In this document: piece after piece, positions 34,284 to 47,635 of the stretch | Position numbering within the stretch: the stretch's first letter is position 1 | How the letters are laid out: each line of letters begins with the position of its first letter | NCBI GenBank assembly: GCA_905250885.1 | Contig: CAJNOQ010000432.1 | Span: 1-51,081, forward strand | DNA length: 51,081 nucleotides | From: Didymodactylos carnosus | Lineage: Eukaryota > Rotifera > Eurotatoria > Philodinida > Philodinidae | Direction: 5' to 3' | Notes under the pieces: generated by a model | Databases searched by the model: none | What the model was told of the DNA's origin: nothing | Seen by the model: only the letters and a program-made list of their open reading frames with translations | Program-made: the position numbers and the translations under genes

Positions 34284-37200
34284 AACAAAACTTTTGTACT
34301 AATTATTCATGAGATACTGTCGTTTATAATGAGTATGAGCACTGAATTGGGCTTTTTTGAATTTTCCTGGCTTCTCACTCGGATTATCTAATTTGATAGA
34401 TATTTGGGTAGTAAACGCCAGGTAGATTATTATATTTCTCCATTGACTTTTTGTAGAAGGTATTAACTTCTACGCTCAATGAAGAATTACATGCACATTT
34501 TGCTCTTCTACAGATTAGTCTTTCATTTTACTTCTGCATAGTATTAAATAAAGTAGATATTGTTTGCATTACAGTGCGTTTCGTATAAATGACAATAGGA
34601 AATATTCAGTTCTCTTTTACTCCAACTTTGCATGAACGTCTGAATGAAAAATTGTGCAAGAGTAAAAACTTTCGGATTCTTTTGAATGAAAACTTTGGCG
34701 ATCCATTAATCGTAACAAATTCTATCTGTTAGTTGATATAACAATTCATAATTCATTAAACTAAGATTCTATAGCAGTTTTTGTTTAGTCTTTTTAGCAA
34801 GATCACTTGAGATCTTTTTCTCCTCACTATCAGCAAAAGAAAGATGAAAACTAACAGCGTATTTTAGTCAATTACTATAATTTGTATGGAACTTTTTTTA
34901 CACACTGTTAATTTTACATCCGTTTTATTCACATAATTATATGGCATAAAAGGAAGAGAACGAGTAAAAATGTTTTAGACTATTATAATGATGGATATAC
35001 AGATCCAATGATAATTTATTTCCTTTCAAAACAGACAAATCATACACCATATATTTTTTTATTGTGAAAAAAATACAATGTGTCTGCTCTGTGTTTCGGA
35101 GTGAAAAAGTACTTTTATTATGTAATTCGACTAGTTGTTGCAAGCGAATCTAAATTTTCAGATCAACTACTTTTCACATAAATAGAAGATATTTAGTATA
35201 ATCATTTAACGAAAAAAACTGAAAAACTTTCCAACATTCTAAGTCATTCATTGATTGTAAACGATTTGTAGACAGACATATGAGACGAGTATGTCTGGTT
35301 TTTCTCATTATCCGAAATACGAGAATATGACATGCGGATATAGCAGTAGAAAACTTTCATTTTTAAATGTCAATGTGTTTCGAATGGCTGGAACAAATAT
35401 ACGGGAAAACTATAGCTTAGTAGATTCATTTCAACTATTATTTCGTAATTCACAACAGAACAGAATATGTTGATTATAAAATATTGAAAGAGAAATGAGA
35501 CTGATGTAGGCAAATATACGTATTTTTAATGCAATATCATAATCCAATACTGCATCTGTGAGTAAGTAAAGTAAACTAATTATTAAGTGGCATGGATATT
35601 TAAATGGGGAATGTCTAAAAATCGTGAACTATATGCTTGTCTATAACTGTCGAACTAAATGAGACTTAAAAGTATTAGGATAGATGAAAGTGATGTAGAA
35701 CAAAATATTACAAGTTAATCCCAAAGTATGTCTATTGATAATATTTCAACTTCGATATTATCCCGATCGTCAGCAGCAAATAGTTGCTAACTTCAAGTAC
35801 TTTTAATTTTTAAATCTGGCTTCGTAATCGTCCTATATTTCAGGCTTTTGTCCTATATTTGTGGGCAAAGTGGGGTTATGCTGCTACTATTCCTTCATTA
35901 TCTGTTTTATCCAACCAAGCTTTGTTGAAGACTGATTTTTAGCATGTGTGATTGAACAAATACTTATCTAAAATGGATTCAGATCGAATCACAAAAAATT
36001 TTTTTGTAAAAAAATAACAATTTGGGCGAAGAAAGCATTAGGTCTAGGAGTGACTCAGACTGTCTGAGTCGTCGAAAAACAAAAAAGAGCCCAAAAAACC
36101 AGAAGGTAGAGCACTAGGAAATATTAAATAGAAAAATGTGTATAAAACTGCTACAAAGTACATGATAATATTTTAACTAAATGCTTTAACTTTATTTTAT
36201 TTTTGAGTTTTCGATGTGTTTCACACTTCATCATCAGAAAAATGAACATAGGAAGAAAAGATAACTCATTATATAGTCTGTAAGTATGAGTATAAGACAA
36301 AGAAATTAAAAGGAGCAATTTTGACTAGACAATAGAGAAATAATGAACAGAAAAAATAGCGAACAAACATATTCGGTTGACCATCACTTTGATCACCTTT
36401 GGTCAAAGGCTCATTAAATAGTTTTAGTCATATCATATATCAGTAGTCATGAAAACTGGTACTTGTCTTTTGTATAAAAATGATACTCAATGGTACTCTG
36501 GTGTTTTTTCACTATACTAAACGGTGTTGATTTAGTGAAAACAGACGTCTTATATTTATCCTATATTATTAGACAAGTCCTATATAAATTCCTTTTCCAA
36601 ATCCTATATTTTCAGGAAGGGCCGGTACGAACCCAGTTTTAAATAGAGTGAAGTGAAAATCTTACTCGAAGTGTGTGCACTGCAATACGAAAGTGTCACT
36701 TTAAGTGTATCATCGAAATGATTAAAGTGCAAAATGCTGCAAAAAACACTTGAAAAGTTCTCACAGCACACGCATCGGTTTTCTTATTCTTGCGTAGTTC
36801 CGATCCTTCAGATTATGGGTGAAAATAAAAAAAAACTTCAGTATTACAAATTTTTTGTTTTTTACTAAGGAAAAAAAGAAAAGTATTTATTTATTGAGTA
36901 CAGTTTAGTCTCAGGACTTCGGTGAGTTGAAATACGCCTATTGACATAAGAAAGGTTACGTTCACTTGATCGATGACATTATAATTTGTTTGGACGGTTG
37001 TGATTTTAAAATAAAAGTGGCATTTACTGTTGCTGAACAGATAGACATTCTGTTTTCAATGTCAGAATATTCCTCTTTTTTTTTTTTTTCTTTCTCTCAG
37101 CATAAGATTATTCGACACTTCTTTTCATCCAATATAGGGAGCCAATAGTATTTAAAGAAGAAAAAAGTTCATCGAATGAAAAATATGCATATTTTTTCTA

Positions 37201-37743
37201 CATATATACACAACTGTGTACAAAGATGATGATAGTAATTTTATTTCAAGTATATAATATTCTTTTTGAAGAAAAAGGAAAAAGAAAAAAAAATTCAAAT
37301 TAGTGATAAGGCTTCATTTTTCTTTTCTCAATTATTATTATTATTACTGCTTTTACTTCATCCAATATCATCCTTTCTCTTGTATTTTTTATCCGAAAGT
37401 AATTATTAGTTTTTCGACAAAGTTAAAATTACGTTATTTTTTTTACGCTGTTCTAAGTTCATTAATTCTATTCATCTTTCTCTTTCCTTCTCTCTAACAC
37501 ACTTATAACACACGAGTGTAATATTTGCTGTCATTATCATTATACACATTATACATTCATATGATCATTCGCCGTCATTTATTAAAAAATTATCACAATC
37601 GTTTTTTTCCTAAATTGTTACTATTTATTTCTCGAATACCATTTCATTAGAGATTCAAGAAATTATAAAATCAAATTATAAATAATAAACGGGCACAACA
37701 AAACGGAAGAATAAAAAAGATCGTGAATATAATAGAAATAATA
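34284..37743. other. gene-free stretch between NOP58 and Dlx
   Basis: No supported gene. TCCTATATT-type motifs recur at 35832, 35852, 36571 and 36601, hinting at a decayed repeat. A perfect palindrome is annotated at 36052-36070. The last kilobase before Dlx is rich in pyrimidine tracts and likely includes its promoter and 5' UTR. Confidence 0.4.
36052..36070. repeat. perfect 19-nt palindrome
   Basis: GACTCAGAC, one central T, then GTCTGAGTC. A nine-base-pair hairpin or a dimeric protein site is possible. It contains TGACTCA (36051-36057), an AP-1-type core. No gene lies within 1.5 kb. Confidence 0.45.
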
Positions 37744-39386
37744 ATGATACATAACTCTTGTTCGACGACAACGACTAATGAAAATTTAACGGGAACATTT
37801 GAACATGATACAAAGACGAGTGCATTTCTTGATTTTGCTGCCGTTGGAGCAGCTAACAGTACAACAACAATTTTACCATCATCTTCTACATCTACAAATG
37901 AATCATCATCACCAACATCACCATCTCATTATTCAACATTTGCACATCGAACAAATCTGTATCATTCGGGTGGACCTCATGGACTTCAAAATGGCATTGG
38001 ACATCATCATAATACGGATCCATTTTATAACTCAATGTCACAAACTCGTCCATTTGCAGCTTATCCATTTTCATCTGTAACAAATCCGTATGCTTCATCT
38101 CATCCCTATTCAATGTCAACATTGCCTTATGCTACATTAAATCTTGATAGTGGTATGTGTGTATGATGAGCGACAAATAATAACGGATGTAATCAATATT
38201 GGCTATTCAATTTTTTTTTTCAGATGATAAATGTCGATATGATGATCATGGACCAAAATTAACAGCAAAGGGAAAAAAAATACGAAAACCACGAACAATA
38301 TATTCTAGTATGCAATTACAAGTGTTGAATAAACGATTTCAACGTACACAATATTTAGCATTACCGGAACGAGCAGAATTGGCCGCTTCTCTAGGCCTGA
38401 CACAGACTCAAGTATGTATGCTAATCTATTAGACTAGAATTATCTAGCATGTTTTTAAATGTTTTTTTTTTGAATGAAAAAGAAAAAAAGTTTATCGTTT
38501 TATATTTTTGCTCTGATATAATGTCACTAACTTTGCGTAGTTAAGTTCATTAGTTTAAGATTTAAATCCTAAAAAAATCAACCTTTTTCTAATATTTTTG
38601 ATTATATTGTAGGAGTACATTATATGTAGGCATTGTCTATTCATATCTCTCTGTCTGATAGAAACCTATGATAGTGTATACTGTTGACATGAAATAATAG
38701 ATTATTTATTTTGGCTGATTTGTTTGAATATGGTCAAACTTTACCAACGATGCTGTGTATATTAAATGTGTTTATAATAATTGTTGTATAGAATTAATTC
38801 TATCTCATTTTAGTGATGAAAAATATTAAAAAATTTTTTTTGTATTTTCTAGGTGAAGATATGGTTTCAAAATAAACGATCAAAACACAAAAAATTATTT
38901 AAAAATGTTAGTCATCATAATAATTCCTCCTCCTCATCATCATCATCAATTTCATCATCACAAAATAAAAGTTCATCAAATAAATATGAAAAACATAATA
39001 ATTCTATGTTTTTAGTAAAACAAGAATGTTCACTGCCGACCAGTCCACAACCGTCAGCAACATCATCTACAAATAATAAATTCATTACTCCTCGATCACA
39101 ATCAAACACGAGTAATTCAGATGAAACTGATCCTCATCAACAATCCTATCATTATCTTCTTCATTCTCTTCCAAAATCGACATATAACAATAGTAGTAAT
39201 AATATGCTAGAATTAACGAATAATCATCATCATTACACTAATATGAAAGTAGCAACAAGCAGTAATAATCCACCACCTGTACAACTAAATTCAATAATGA
39301 ATAATAATCCATATTCACTACATCAAATGTCAGCACCGTGGCCACCACCGAGTATGCTTTATATGGGTAGTACAACGGCACATTAA
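37744..39386 (+). CDS. Dlx: Distal-less (Dlx) homeobox gene, three exons
   Basis: Antp-class NK-like homeodomain transcription factor of about 376 aa. In animals Dll/Dlx genes pattern appendages, anterior neural tissue and sensory structures. Exons 37744-38152, 38224-38411 and 38853-39386 join in phase. The homeodomain spans about residues 156-215 and reads [33 protein letters not shown] and [14 protein letters not shown], diagnostic of Dlx. Position 50 is Gln and 51 Asn. Position 56 is His, where Dlx proteins normally have Phe. The second intron cuts the homeodomain between residues 44 and 45, the family's usual place. Flanks are Ser/Thr/Asn/His-rich with poly-Ser and poly-Asn tracts. The ATG at 37744 is chosen; a GTG seven codons upstream is also in frame. 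Confidence 0.95.
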
Positions 39387-42300
39387 ATTTATTTCTGGTT
39401 ATGACAGTAAGAAAAAGATGAATAGATTTCTCCCTTTTCTACCTTCTCACTTTTATATACAAACGTTGTGAACATACGGAAAACAAAAGAATTTTTTTTT
39501 TTTTTTTTGTTTTGAATATTTGTATTTTTCGATTTATAAAAGCTCAATTAGTTGATTTTAAAATAATGTTTGTGTATTTATTTTAACCATTAATGTATGA
39601 CACAGAAGAAAAAAAATATCGACAGTTTTGAATCTGAGATGCAAAGAAAAATTCTTGTTATGTTCAATGTTACAATGAATTATAGCTATTTTTCAATTTC
39701 GAGAATTGGAACTTTTCAGCTAATGTGGAGTGATTGTTTTAACTTGAAGTTATAATCACTAAAGCTCTAGCTCTCTATTTTGCATGAAATTTTGTTACAA
39801 TCATTTCACAGTTGACCAATCGTTTCACAGGAAAGTGTGCTCAACTATTTTTAATTATATGTTGTTGGCAGTTCTGGATTAGTCTAAATATAAAAACGAA
39901 GATTTATTGAACTATTTTTAGAAGAAAATAAATGATTCCATGTGATTGCAAAGATAATGAAGATATACCTATTTCCCTCTATTTTCACAAACATAACTGA
40001 AATATAGCTCAATAACTAGACTTATCTTAAAAATAGAGTTTGTTTATGATTCAAATTCACCTTAATGAAGTACGAGAATTAATTTTAGATGAATATGAAA
40101 GCTATAAGATTAGAAAAAGTATTCACTCATTTCTCTTCCATTGCCAATAATTAACTCAATAGCCTTTGTTCATTCATTTTTCATTTGGGAACAAATTTGA
40201 TAAACGAACCGAAGCATGTCGTTCATCTATTGTTCTTGACATGTTACAGTGACTTTTAAAATATCTCTAACAACAACGATTTTGAGGCAGAAACGTCAGT
40301 CTGGCATTATTCAACCTTGAATATCACACACATACATATAGACACAATATCACACTTTTTATTCTTCCGATTAATGTCCATTCAGGTGAAATTATACTTT
40401 CATACATATTGTATTCGTTCCTCATCCACATGAAAAATAGTGATTTCATCACCTTCAAAGGTAAATTTTTGACAGTATGTTTTTACGGTTATACACTGTT
40501 CTGTTCTCTCTCTCTTTCTCTCTCTTCATGTACATATCTGAACAATTTCACTCAATTTTATCGTATTTAAAGCTAATTATTCTAAAAGCCTCTCGGCATG
40601 AGTTGAGTTAATCGGAAGTGTACAACATAATCAGTGCAATAACATAAAAAAAAAAAAAAAAATTCGTGTAACGACGACTGTAAAAAAACTTTGTATTCTA
40701 TCTACTAAGAAGACAATTGGTCTTGTATAAAACAGCACCTGTATCATAGACATGTATACTTCAAGTTCAAAATAATAGATAATAGGGGTACTTGATGAAA
40801 TAAATGAAAATCAAGAACAATGTACGATCTCATTCAAGTACATGTTTGTGACTATAATAATTTGTATTGAGAACGGTTGTATGAATTGTTTGACCCATCT
40901 GCCTGCAGGTCAGTTTATCTATTCAAAAAAATATACTGAAATGATCAATCGGATTAAAATGATATTGAAATATTTTTTTGTTTCTCAACATTTCAAAAAC
41001 AGATGTACGATTTTCAATATTGAATTAAAAGTGGTGAGTCCGATATATAGATCGGTCGTTTCTCTCTGTTAAAGATAATGAAATAAGAAAAAGCCAAGAT
41101 TTTTAGAACATCTTATCGTGTCTTTCGAAATGTTTTTTCTCTTTCTCTACTATAATTTTTGTACGATTATGATTTAGAGTATAACATTTTAGGATAGAAT
41201 TTTTTTTTCAATTATTTCTGGTTCATGAAAAATAATGTTTCTTTTTCTTATTGAACCATACTTACAAAAGTATTCATTAGCAGTTTTTAACTAGCCTCCT
41301 ATCCATTAGATGACAGGCGACAAAAAAAAAATTTTCTTTTTTTTTCTTATAAACGTTGTGATTTATATTCCACCCATCTCTAATTGTTAAAGAAAAGAAT
41401 TTTTCTGTTAACGAAACAATGGTTATACAGGTTGATAAAATGATCGGAAACCTGTATAAAAGAAAAAAAAAAGGCGAATATTATTAAGTTCTTTCGATAA
41501 ATTACTATTCTACTTTTAACGAATATGAAATTTCTGCTTTACTTGTTTTGTCATTTATGGGCGTTCTTTAGAATAAAAGCTCTTCATAGATGTATACTGT
41601 AAAAGATCAATTTGAATGAAAATTTATATTCATTCGTTATCGTTTAGATGTTCATATCATAGAAAGAAGTAGTAAATCTGCTGGAGTACAATATAATCCT
41701 TCTTAGCCTGTTTATATGGACTATAATTCAAAGAAATTGAGTTCATCATAGTAACGATATGTGAGATTGATTTTGATTAGAACTGTAGTCACGATAGTGT
41801 GCATCATGCATTCAAACTAATATATGATGGACATTAACAGATATAATGAGAAAAATTTGATATTTTTTTTTTTCTCATAAAGAAAAACGTACGATTACTA
41901 ATAATGATGTCTACAACAAATGTATGCCTCTCTAATCTCTATATATGTTCGGTATGATTGAAATCGTCAGCAGCACTTCCTCTTGTTGCAATTATTATAT
42001 ATATTCACTCGATTAACTACGAAAAAATAAAGAAAAAAAAATTCTATGTAAGCTGATTAACTATATAATCTATTTCACTATTGATAATAACTAATAAAGA
42101 GATGTTAAATAGATAAGTTTCTTTTCTTTCTTATTTTTTCTCAAGTGTGTATACGATTATATTGCTTCGTCGCATTTTTAAATAAAAAATTAAGGTACGC
42201 GCGGTGGAATTGTTTGATGATAAATTTTCTTTCTCATAAATAAAGACAATCTCTTGTGATCATCGTCAGAAAATTTTAACATATATTCAAGTGGCTAGAA

Positions 42301-42634
42301 TTTGTCGCACTATAGGTGTTCGATTAACGGGTGAATCTTTCATCTTTTTCCATAGAATATTTTTGGTTTTTTTTCGATGATCTCACAAAAATTTTATTGA
42401 TATGGGAGTGAACTAAACAAATTATGAACATCAGTGGGGGTACAGGTGAATGTTTGAACAATAATATGGAAAGAGAGAAAATGTATGTAGAAATTTATCT
42501 TTTTTTCTCATTCTGTCAATATTTATAGCTCATATCAATTTTAGCGATTAACCATAACGCCTTACCTTAGCGAACTTAGCTTAAAAGAGTATTTGTGAAA
42601 TACGCTAACACCCTTGAATTAAAATTTCATATAT
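39387..42634. other. gene-free stretch downstream of Dlx
   Basis: Contains the Dlx 3' UTR, with poly-T (39490-39510) and poly-A (40648-40662) tracts. No other exon or repeat was recognised. An AT-rich flank of this length beside a developmental gene may hold enhancers, but none can be read directly. Confidence 0.4.
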
Positions 42635-42916
42635 TCAATAGATAGAATTCATCGAGTTAATTAAACGAACATTGACTCATATTCAAAGGGATACTTATTA
42701 ACGGCTACTAACAGTTAGAATCTAGTCGTGACACACTCAAAAATAACATAAGCCACACGCTACTCGACTCTTAACGTTAGATTATGTTTTGTATGAGCTA
42801 AATTATTAAATAAGAGAGATATTGATATCTTTTGTTTGTTTAGCAGCCACTAATAAGTATCCATTAGAGTACTATTCGGTGTTAGTGTAATCAGCTCGAT
42901 GAATTCTATCCATTGA
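42635..42916. mobile_element. foldback MITE-like repeat
   Basis: Arms 42635-42710 and 42842-42916 are inverted copies, with TCAATAGATAGAATTCATCG opposite CGATGAATTCTATCCATTGA and GGATACTTATTAACGGCTAC opposite GCAGCCACTAATAAGTATCC. The spacer is about 130 nt. There is no coding capacity and no clear target-site duplication. Confidence 0.65.
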
Positions 42917-42940
42917 CTTTATCAGATTTCTGTTAGCATG

Positions 42941-42975
42941 TAATATCTACTAATCAGAACTGTTAGTAGATATTA
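42941..42975. repeat. perfect 13-bp hairpin
   Basis: TAATATCTACTAA (42941-42953) and TTAGTAGATATTA (42963-42975) are exact complements around a nine-base loop. The match continues outward with one gap. It lies 25 nt beyond the foldback and may be a separate small repeat or a structured transcript. Confidence 0.5.
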
Positions 42976-45023
42976 GCATATTTTATAAATATTCTAGCTC
43001 AAAAGACTCTCTTCCAAAGAATTGATTACTAATAAAAGATAAATCACAATCTATACTATTATTTCTTCTATTGTTGACATATCAGTTATTCTTTATCCTC
43101 TTTTTACAAAGCATTTGTTTTTTACATTGACATATTTTAAAATTTTTGTTGACAACTATTCAATAGAGAGCCTAATTATATTCTTATAAAAGACGAAAAA
43201 CGTTTATTCAATGCATGGAAACAAAAGCGTCGAAAAAGATATCACAAGCAACCATTGATTTTATTTGAATCAAAATATATATATATACTAAAATTAACCT
43301 ATTGTATGATCAATGACTAAAAAAAAATCTAAATAATTCTTTTAGACAGTATTTATGTAGAATGAGAAATGCCATGAGAAAATTTTCTTTTTTCCATTAC
43401 ATATTTGTGAATATTGTTAAATGTTAGGTATGATAAATAAACCGCGTGAGTCTTATTTTAACCTTTTGTCTATTGCGTATGTAAGAAAAATCATTCACAA
43501 GAAGAAATGGCTTAAAGGAGAAGCGGAAAAATAGAGACCTTTGTCAGTTTTTCTTTACATTTTGCAACGCTCTCATAAAATTAAGCAGACCGTTCATCGA
43601 ATTCTGAATAACATTTACATACTTCCAAGCTAATATTTCTCCTTTCCAGAATATATACATAATTTCTTAATATATTTTACGTTCCCGAATAAAATTCAAC
43701 GTTGATTTTGATATAAGAACATGGTTTAAAATGGAATCAATGAATCTATTCACTCCGCAGAGCAGATAGTTGAATCAATTACAATAGTGTCTTCTTCGGA
43801 GAGACTCGATATAAACAAAGGATCGAGGAGGAACAAGGTCGATTGGTCGTGATCAGGCACAAAAGCTATGTATCTTCCTTAGATACAAAAGCCCCATTCA
43901 TTTATCTGATATTAATTCAAACAAGTGATCATAACGTCAATTTACTTAAGAAATTCGCTCGAACAATTTCATTTGTACGAGTCCACAGATTTTATTTTTC
44001 AAAAAACTCTATTTTGAAATTTCTTTTCAAACAAGTGTTTCTCGACGGGTGGTGGTTGATCCGAGTATTTGACAATCATGCAAGTTCGATTTTTTTCAAT
44101 TGTAAACGTTTAATCTCTCTATGTACATACAAATCCCTACACAGAGAGTTAAATAAAGTTAGTGAACGAATGCTTGTGATGTAATCTAGAAGATGACAAC
44201 AATTACTTGATTTAGAATAATAGAATAATAAAGTGCATTGACGTGTGAAAAGGAAACAAATTATAGTTGAGAAAAGAAACAGTTTCACGACAATAACGAT
44301 CAAGGTAGATAATCATATAATTTAACGTTTGACCTCAAGATAAACATATCATGCAATCTCAACACGCTTACAATTTAATGACAATACTCACATCAGTTTA
44401 AAAAAATAATAAAATTAAAATAAAATAAAAAAAATTTCTTAATTTTACTTAATTATCATTGATATTAGCAGAGAAGAAACGTTGCAGTCACTAACAGAAA
44501 CTTTTCGAAAAACTAAATTGATTCGATTCACTTATAGCATTAGATGAGAGGTTTCATTATTGTTACTAAGTGTCAGCACGGTGTGCATAGGGGAGGACGA
44601 TCTTGCCCTGCCCTGTAAGCCAGCAGGACAGGAAAAAGGTTTTTGTCCTGTTATTTCTTGTGCTAAAAATAAGGCAGTTTTATAACGCATTTGAAAGAGA
44701 AACGTTAGATAGGACTGATGGAGTCAAATGCTAGTTTCCTATTGCTCAAACGTTAACCCTACTAGAAATAATTCAAAAGAGAGTTTGATAAATAAATTAA
44801 CAACAGCAAGTGGTTTCTTATTGGTGTCGTTTTTTATTTGTAAATTTAGCATAAATAAAGATATCAGCAATGTCTTTTGTACATAGTTTCTTTTCTTTGT
44901 TGAGGAACCAAAACTTAGCTTTCTGTTTGTATTTTACTGGAGCCTGTGTTTTAAAAAGCTTAAGTATTCCACTTAAGGGGATATTTAACGGCACAAGGGT
45001 GTAAAGCATATTTAACCCTTTAT
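42976..45023. other. gene-free stretch
   Basis: No supported gene. A 113-codon open stretch at 43843-44184 begins with GTG and matches no family I know. A GC-richer patch near 44580-44660 has repeated GCCCTG/CAGGACAGG motifs that resemble a transposon terminus. Confidence 0.35.
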
Positions 45024-45960
45024 GTGCCCTCAAACTATGCCAATTTAAAGAGAATACCTGATTACATATATTCTTCAGTTTTTTCGATGAACTGATAACT
45101 ATTCATAGAGTTATTAATTAATTAAGTTTAAATTTTAATTAAAATTTGAAGTCCTAGTTCTCATTTTAAAAAACTTGTAGCTCAGTCAAAAATAATCCTA
45201 GAAAAGTCATTCATGCATTGCTTGATAGCCAATGGTCTGTTGTTATGGTTTGATGAAAAAAGTTTTAAAAAAAGACAATAATTTATAATTAATGAATACC
45301 AATTAATGGCACTCTGGTACCTTACACTTTTATTTGCAAATTAACAGTTTATTGTAAACGATAAAGTAATACATCATTCGAGAGAGATTTTCAAGCGCTA
45401 CAAATCCTTGTATTTGACTTTTTAAAATGTTACCAATAAACAGTTATTTATACTCGGTTTTAGGTAAACGGGGTTTCTACTATGGATTTCTGTATAGATC
45501 CACAGATTCTGACTACGCAAAGCATATCCCATAAAAACTGTTAGAACAAAAGTTGTTTCTCATGAAATTTTATGTGGAGTAAGCGGAATAGTTTTTTTTG
45601 TAATGACAAAAACTTCAAAAAAGTTTTTAATTTTCATGTAACTTCTGTTCAAAATTTTTTCTTGAAATTCCGTTCCGCTTATTCCATGCAGAATGAGATC
45701 AGCTACAACTTCGTCAGCGAAAATTTTTCTCGAAAATTCTTTTTTATCGCTGGTATCAGAGAAATAACTCTACCGCGACGTTGATCGGACATTCCAATAA
45801 AATATAATGAATTATTTTACAATACCATCGAAATCGAAAATTTTAATTAAAATAAATTTAATTAATCAATAACTCTCTGAATAGTTATCAGTTCATCGAA
45901 AGAACTGAAGGATATATGTAATCAGGTGTCCTCTTCAAACTGACATAGTTTGAGGGCATA
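45024..45960. mobile_element. foldback element with long arms
   Basis: Arms 45024-45147 and 45838-45960 are inverted copies, with GAACTGATAACTATTCA, CCTGATTACATATAT and GCCCTCAAACTATG and their complements in mirrored order. The 0.69-kb interior has a second, smaller inverted pair (about 45560-45590 and 45664-45695, sharing a GGAATAAGCGGAA core). The left edge reads TTAACCCTTTATGTGCC, which resembles a piggyBac-type end, but the right edge lacks a matching TTAA. CTTAAG-rich sequence borders both sides. No transposase was found. Confidence 0.65.
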
Positions 45961-47635
45961 TTCTGTGGGAACGGTGGCCCCCTCCTTAAGCTGAAACTTA
46001 AGGGTGGTCGAGAGGTCCTTTAAGTTAAGATGCTTTCGAGAAACACACATAGCAAAAATCTTACTTAAGCCAAATTTTTCACTTAAGCAAAACTTAAGTT
46101 TTACATGAGTAGACGTTCCCAGATGTTCTCATCAACATGATAATTCTCTGACCTCTTCATTTTTGTTGACGTTTCGCAGTGACATCGGATATTCCAGGTA
46201 CACTAGGATTGATATGAGATCATATGTGAAAATTTTAAAAATGAATAGAAACCTAGGTTATCGACCATTCTGAATCTCTCGGCAATGTTTGCCTCTGTAA
46301 AAAAATCTGACGACCTAGTAAAATCCCAGTTTTTTCAAAAATATGCTGATTTAGGCTAATTTCCCTGGATATGAATCAATACTAAGTGACATAATCCATT
46401 TTTGGCTGTTCTGATCGAAAATTAAAAAGTTTATAACCCAGTCAAAATCGATCTAAACAACATATTTCACTTAGCATAGATTTTCACAACGTTCTTGAAT
46501 TTTCTTTTGAATACAAATATTGCCAAGACACTCAGCAGCAATCTGTTTAGAATTAACGTCAAGGTTATCAGAACTAACCAGACTGAGATAGGTAGGTCCT
46601 CAGGGAACGTTGATCCATGGTAGATAGAGACTTGGGACTTGTGTGGACTGATAGAGCGAGGTCCAGTGGTTCGAACCCACGTTTCGGCATTCAGAATCCA
46701 AAACTTTTTTAAGGAAGATGATCTTATCTAAAAAGTATTATAAGATACATCACCTGGAAGTGATAGACCACAATCGATTTTTCCATAGAAAGATGCACAA
46801 AACTCTTTTCTATCGAGTGGCGAAAACCATAAATCTGTGGCACTTTTCTATCAAAAGTTATTCAAAAAATGGCGAGGTCCCTCGTATTTTGAAATGGATA
46901 GTACTAATGTAATTTTCACCTAAAGTCAATCTCATGTCAGAATATAAACTGGTAATATTTGGACTTCATTCATTTAGAATGAATTGTAGAACTTTTCCCG
47001 CACAATCCTTCTATGCCAAACAAGAATTGGATCCTTTTTACTTATAGAAAAACAGCACTGAAACAGTCATCGACTAGGGATACCAGTTAATGAAAAAGCA
47101 AATTTTCTTTACAAATTTTTCTCTACATTCAACTAAGATGATTCATATACCATTTTGTACAGTTTTTCATTGCCCATTTTTTTGTACCAAGCTCTCTTGT
47201 CTCTAGTTCTCTGACTTTAACGTTTATCAATACGACGAGACGAAGTATCTACTTGCTTGTTTATTTATTTCAGTTTATGTTGCATTAACGTACTTCACAC
47301 ACTCAAAAAAAGAGTATGAACACCAGTCAGGGAGAAAAAGAAAAACAGAATGCTAGATAAGAAAAATACTGCGTGATTATCAATAAAACGTAACATAGAG
47401 TAACATAGAGATAAATAAATGAAAAGACTAAGATCCAAAGAGATGCCGGATATTCGAAATGCAATTTTTTGAAAATATTCACCGTATATATAAGAAATCA
47501 CCACAAATAATCTCTGCATACTAAATCTACGAAAAAACAAATCGATTTTGTTGAGAAAAAAGCAACTATCATTGTTGTTGTTTCTGTGAAAGACAAGTAA
47601 CTACTCTTATTGTTATCTAACATAGAAAAATTCGT
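45961..47635. other. gene-free stretch with the second tRNA-like copy
   Basis: Begins with a CTTAAG-rich patch (45990-46110), then the SINE-like sequence annotated separately. The rest is AT-rich without a supported gene, and its end includes the 3' flank of the SGNH hydrolase gene. Confidence 0.4.
46591..46710 (+). repeat. tRNA-derived SINE-like sequence, copy 2
   Basis: Contains CCATGGTAGATAGAGACTTG and then GTCCAGTGGTTCGAACCCAC, where GGTTCGAACCC is a full B-box. An AATCCAAAACTTTTTT tail follows, similar in order and wording to 20782-20903. The T-arm folds (GTGGTTCGAACCCAC), but no acceptor or anticodon stem pairs properly, so an intact tRNA is not supported. Confidence 0.5.

Noticed and set aside
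37799..38080. 93-codon open frame in another frame of the Dlx first exon
   Set aside because: A by-product of repetitive CAT/CAA codons; the Dlx frame continues in phase into the homeodomain.
43843..44184. 113-codon open stretch
   Set aside because: GTG start, no known domain, ordinary AT-rich codon use; possible but not supportable.
46591..46710. Functional tRNA gene
   Set aside because: Good B-box and T-arm, but no pairing acceptor, D or anticodon stems; better read as a SINE-like relic.
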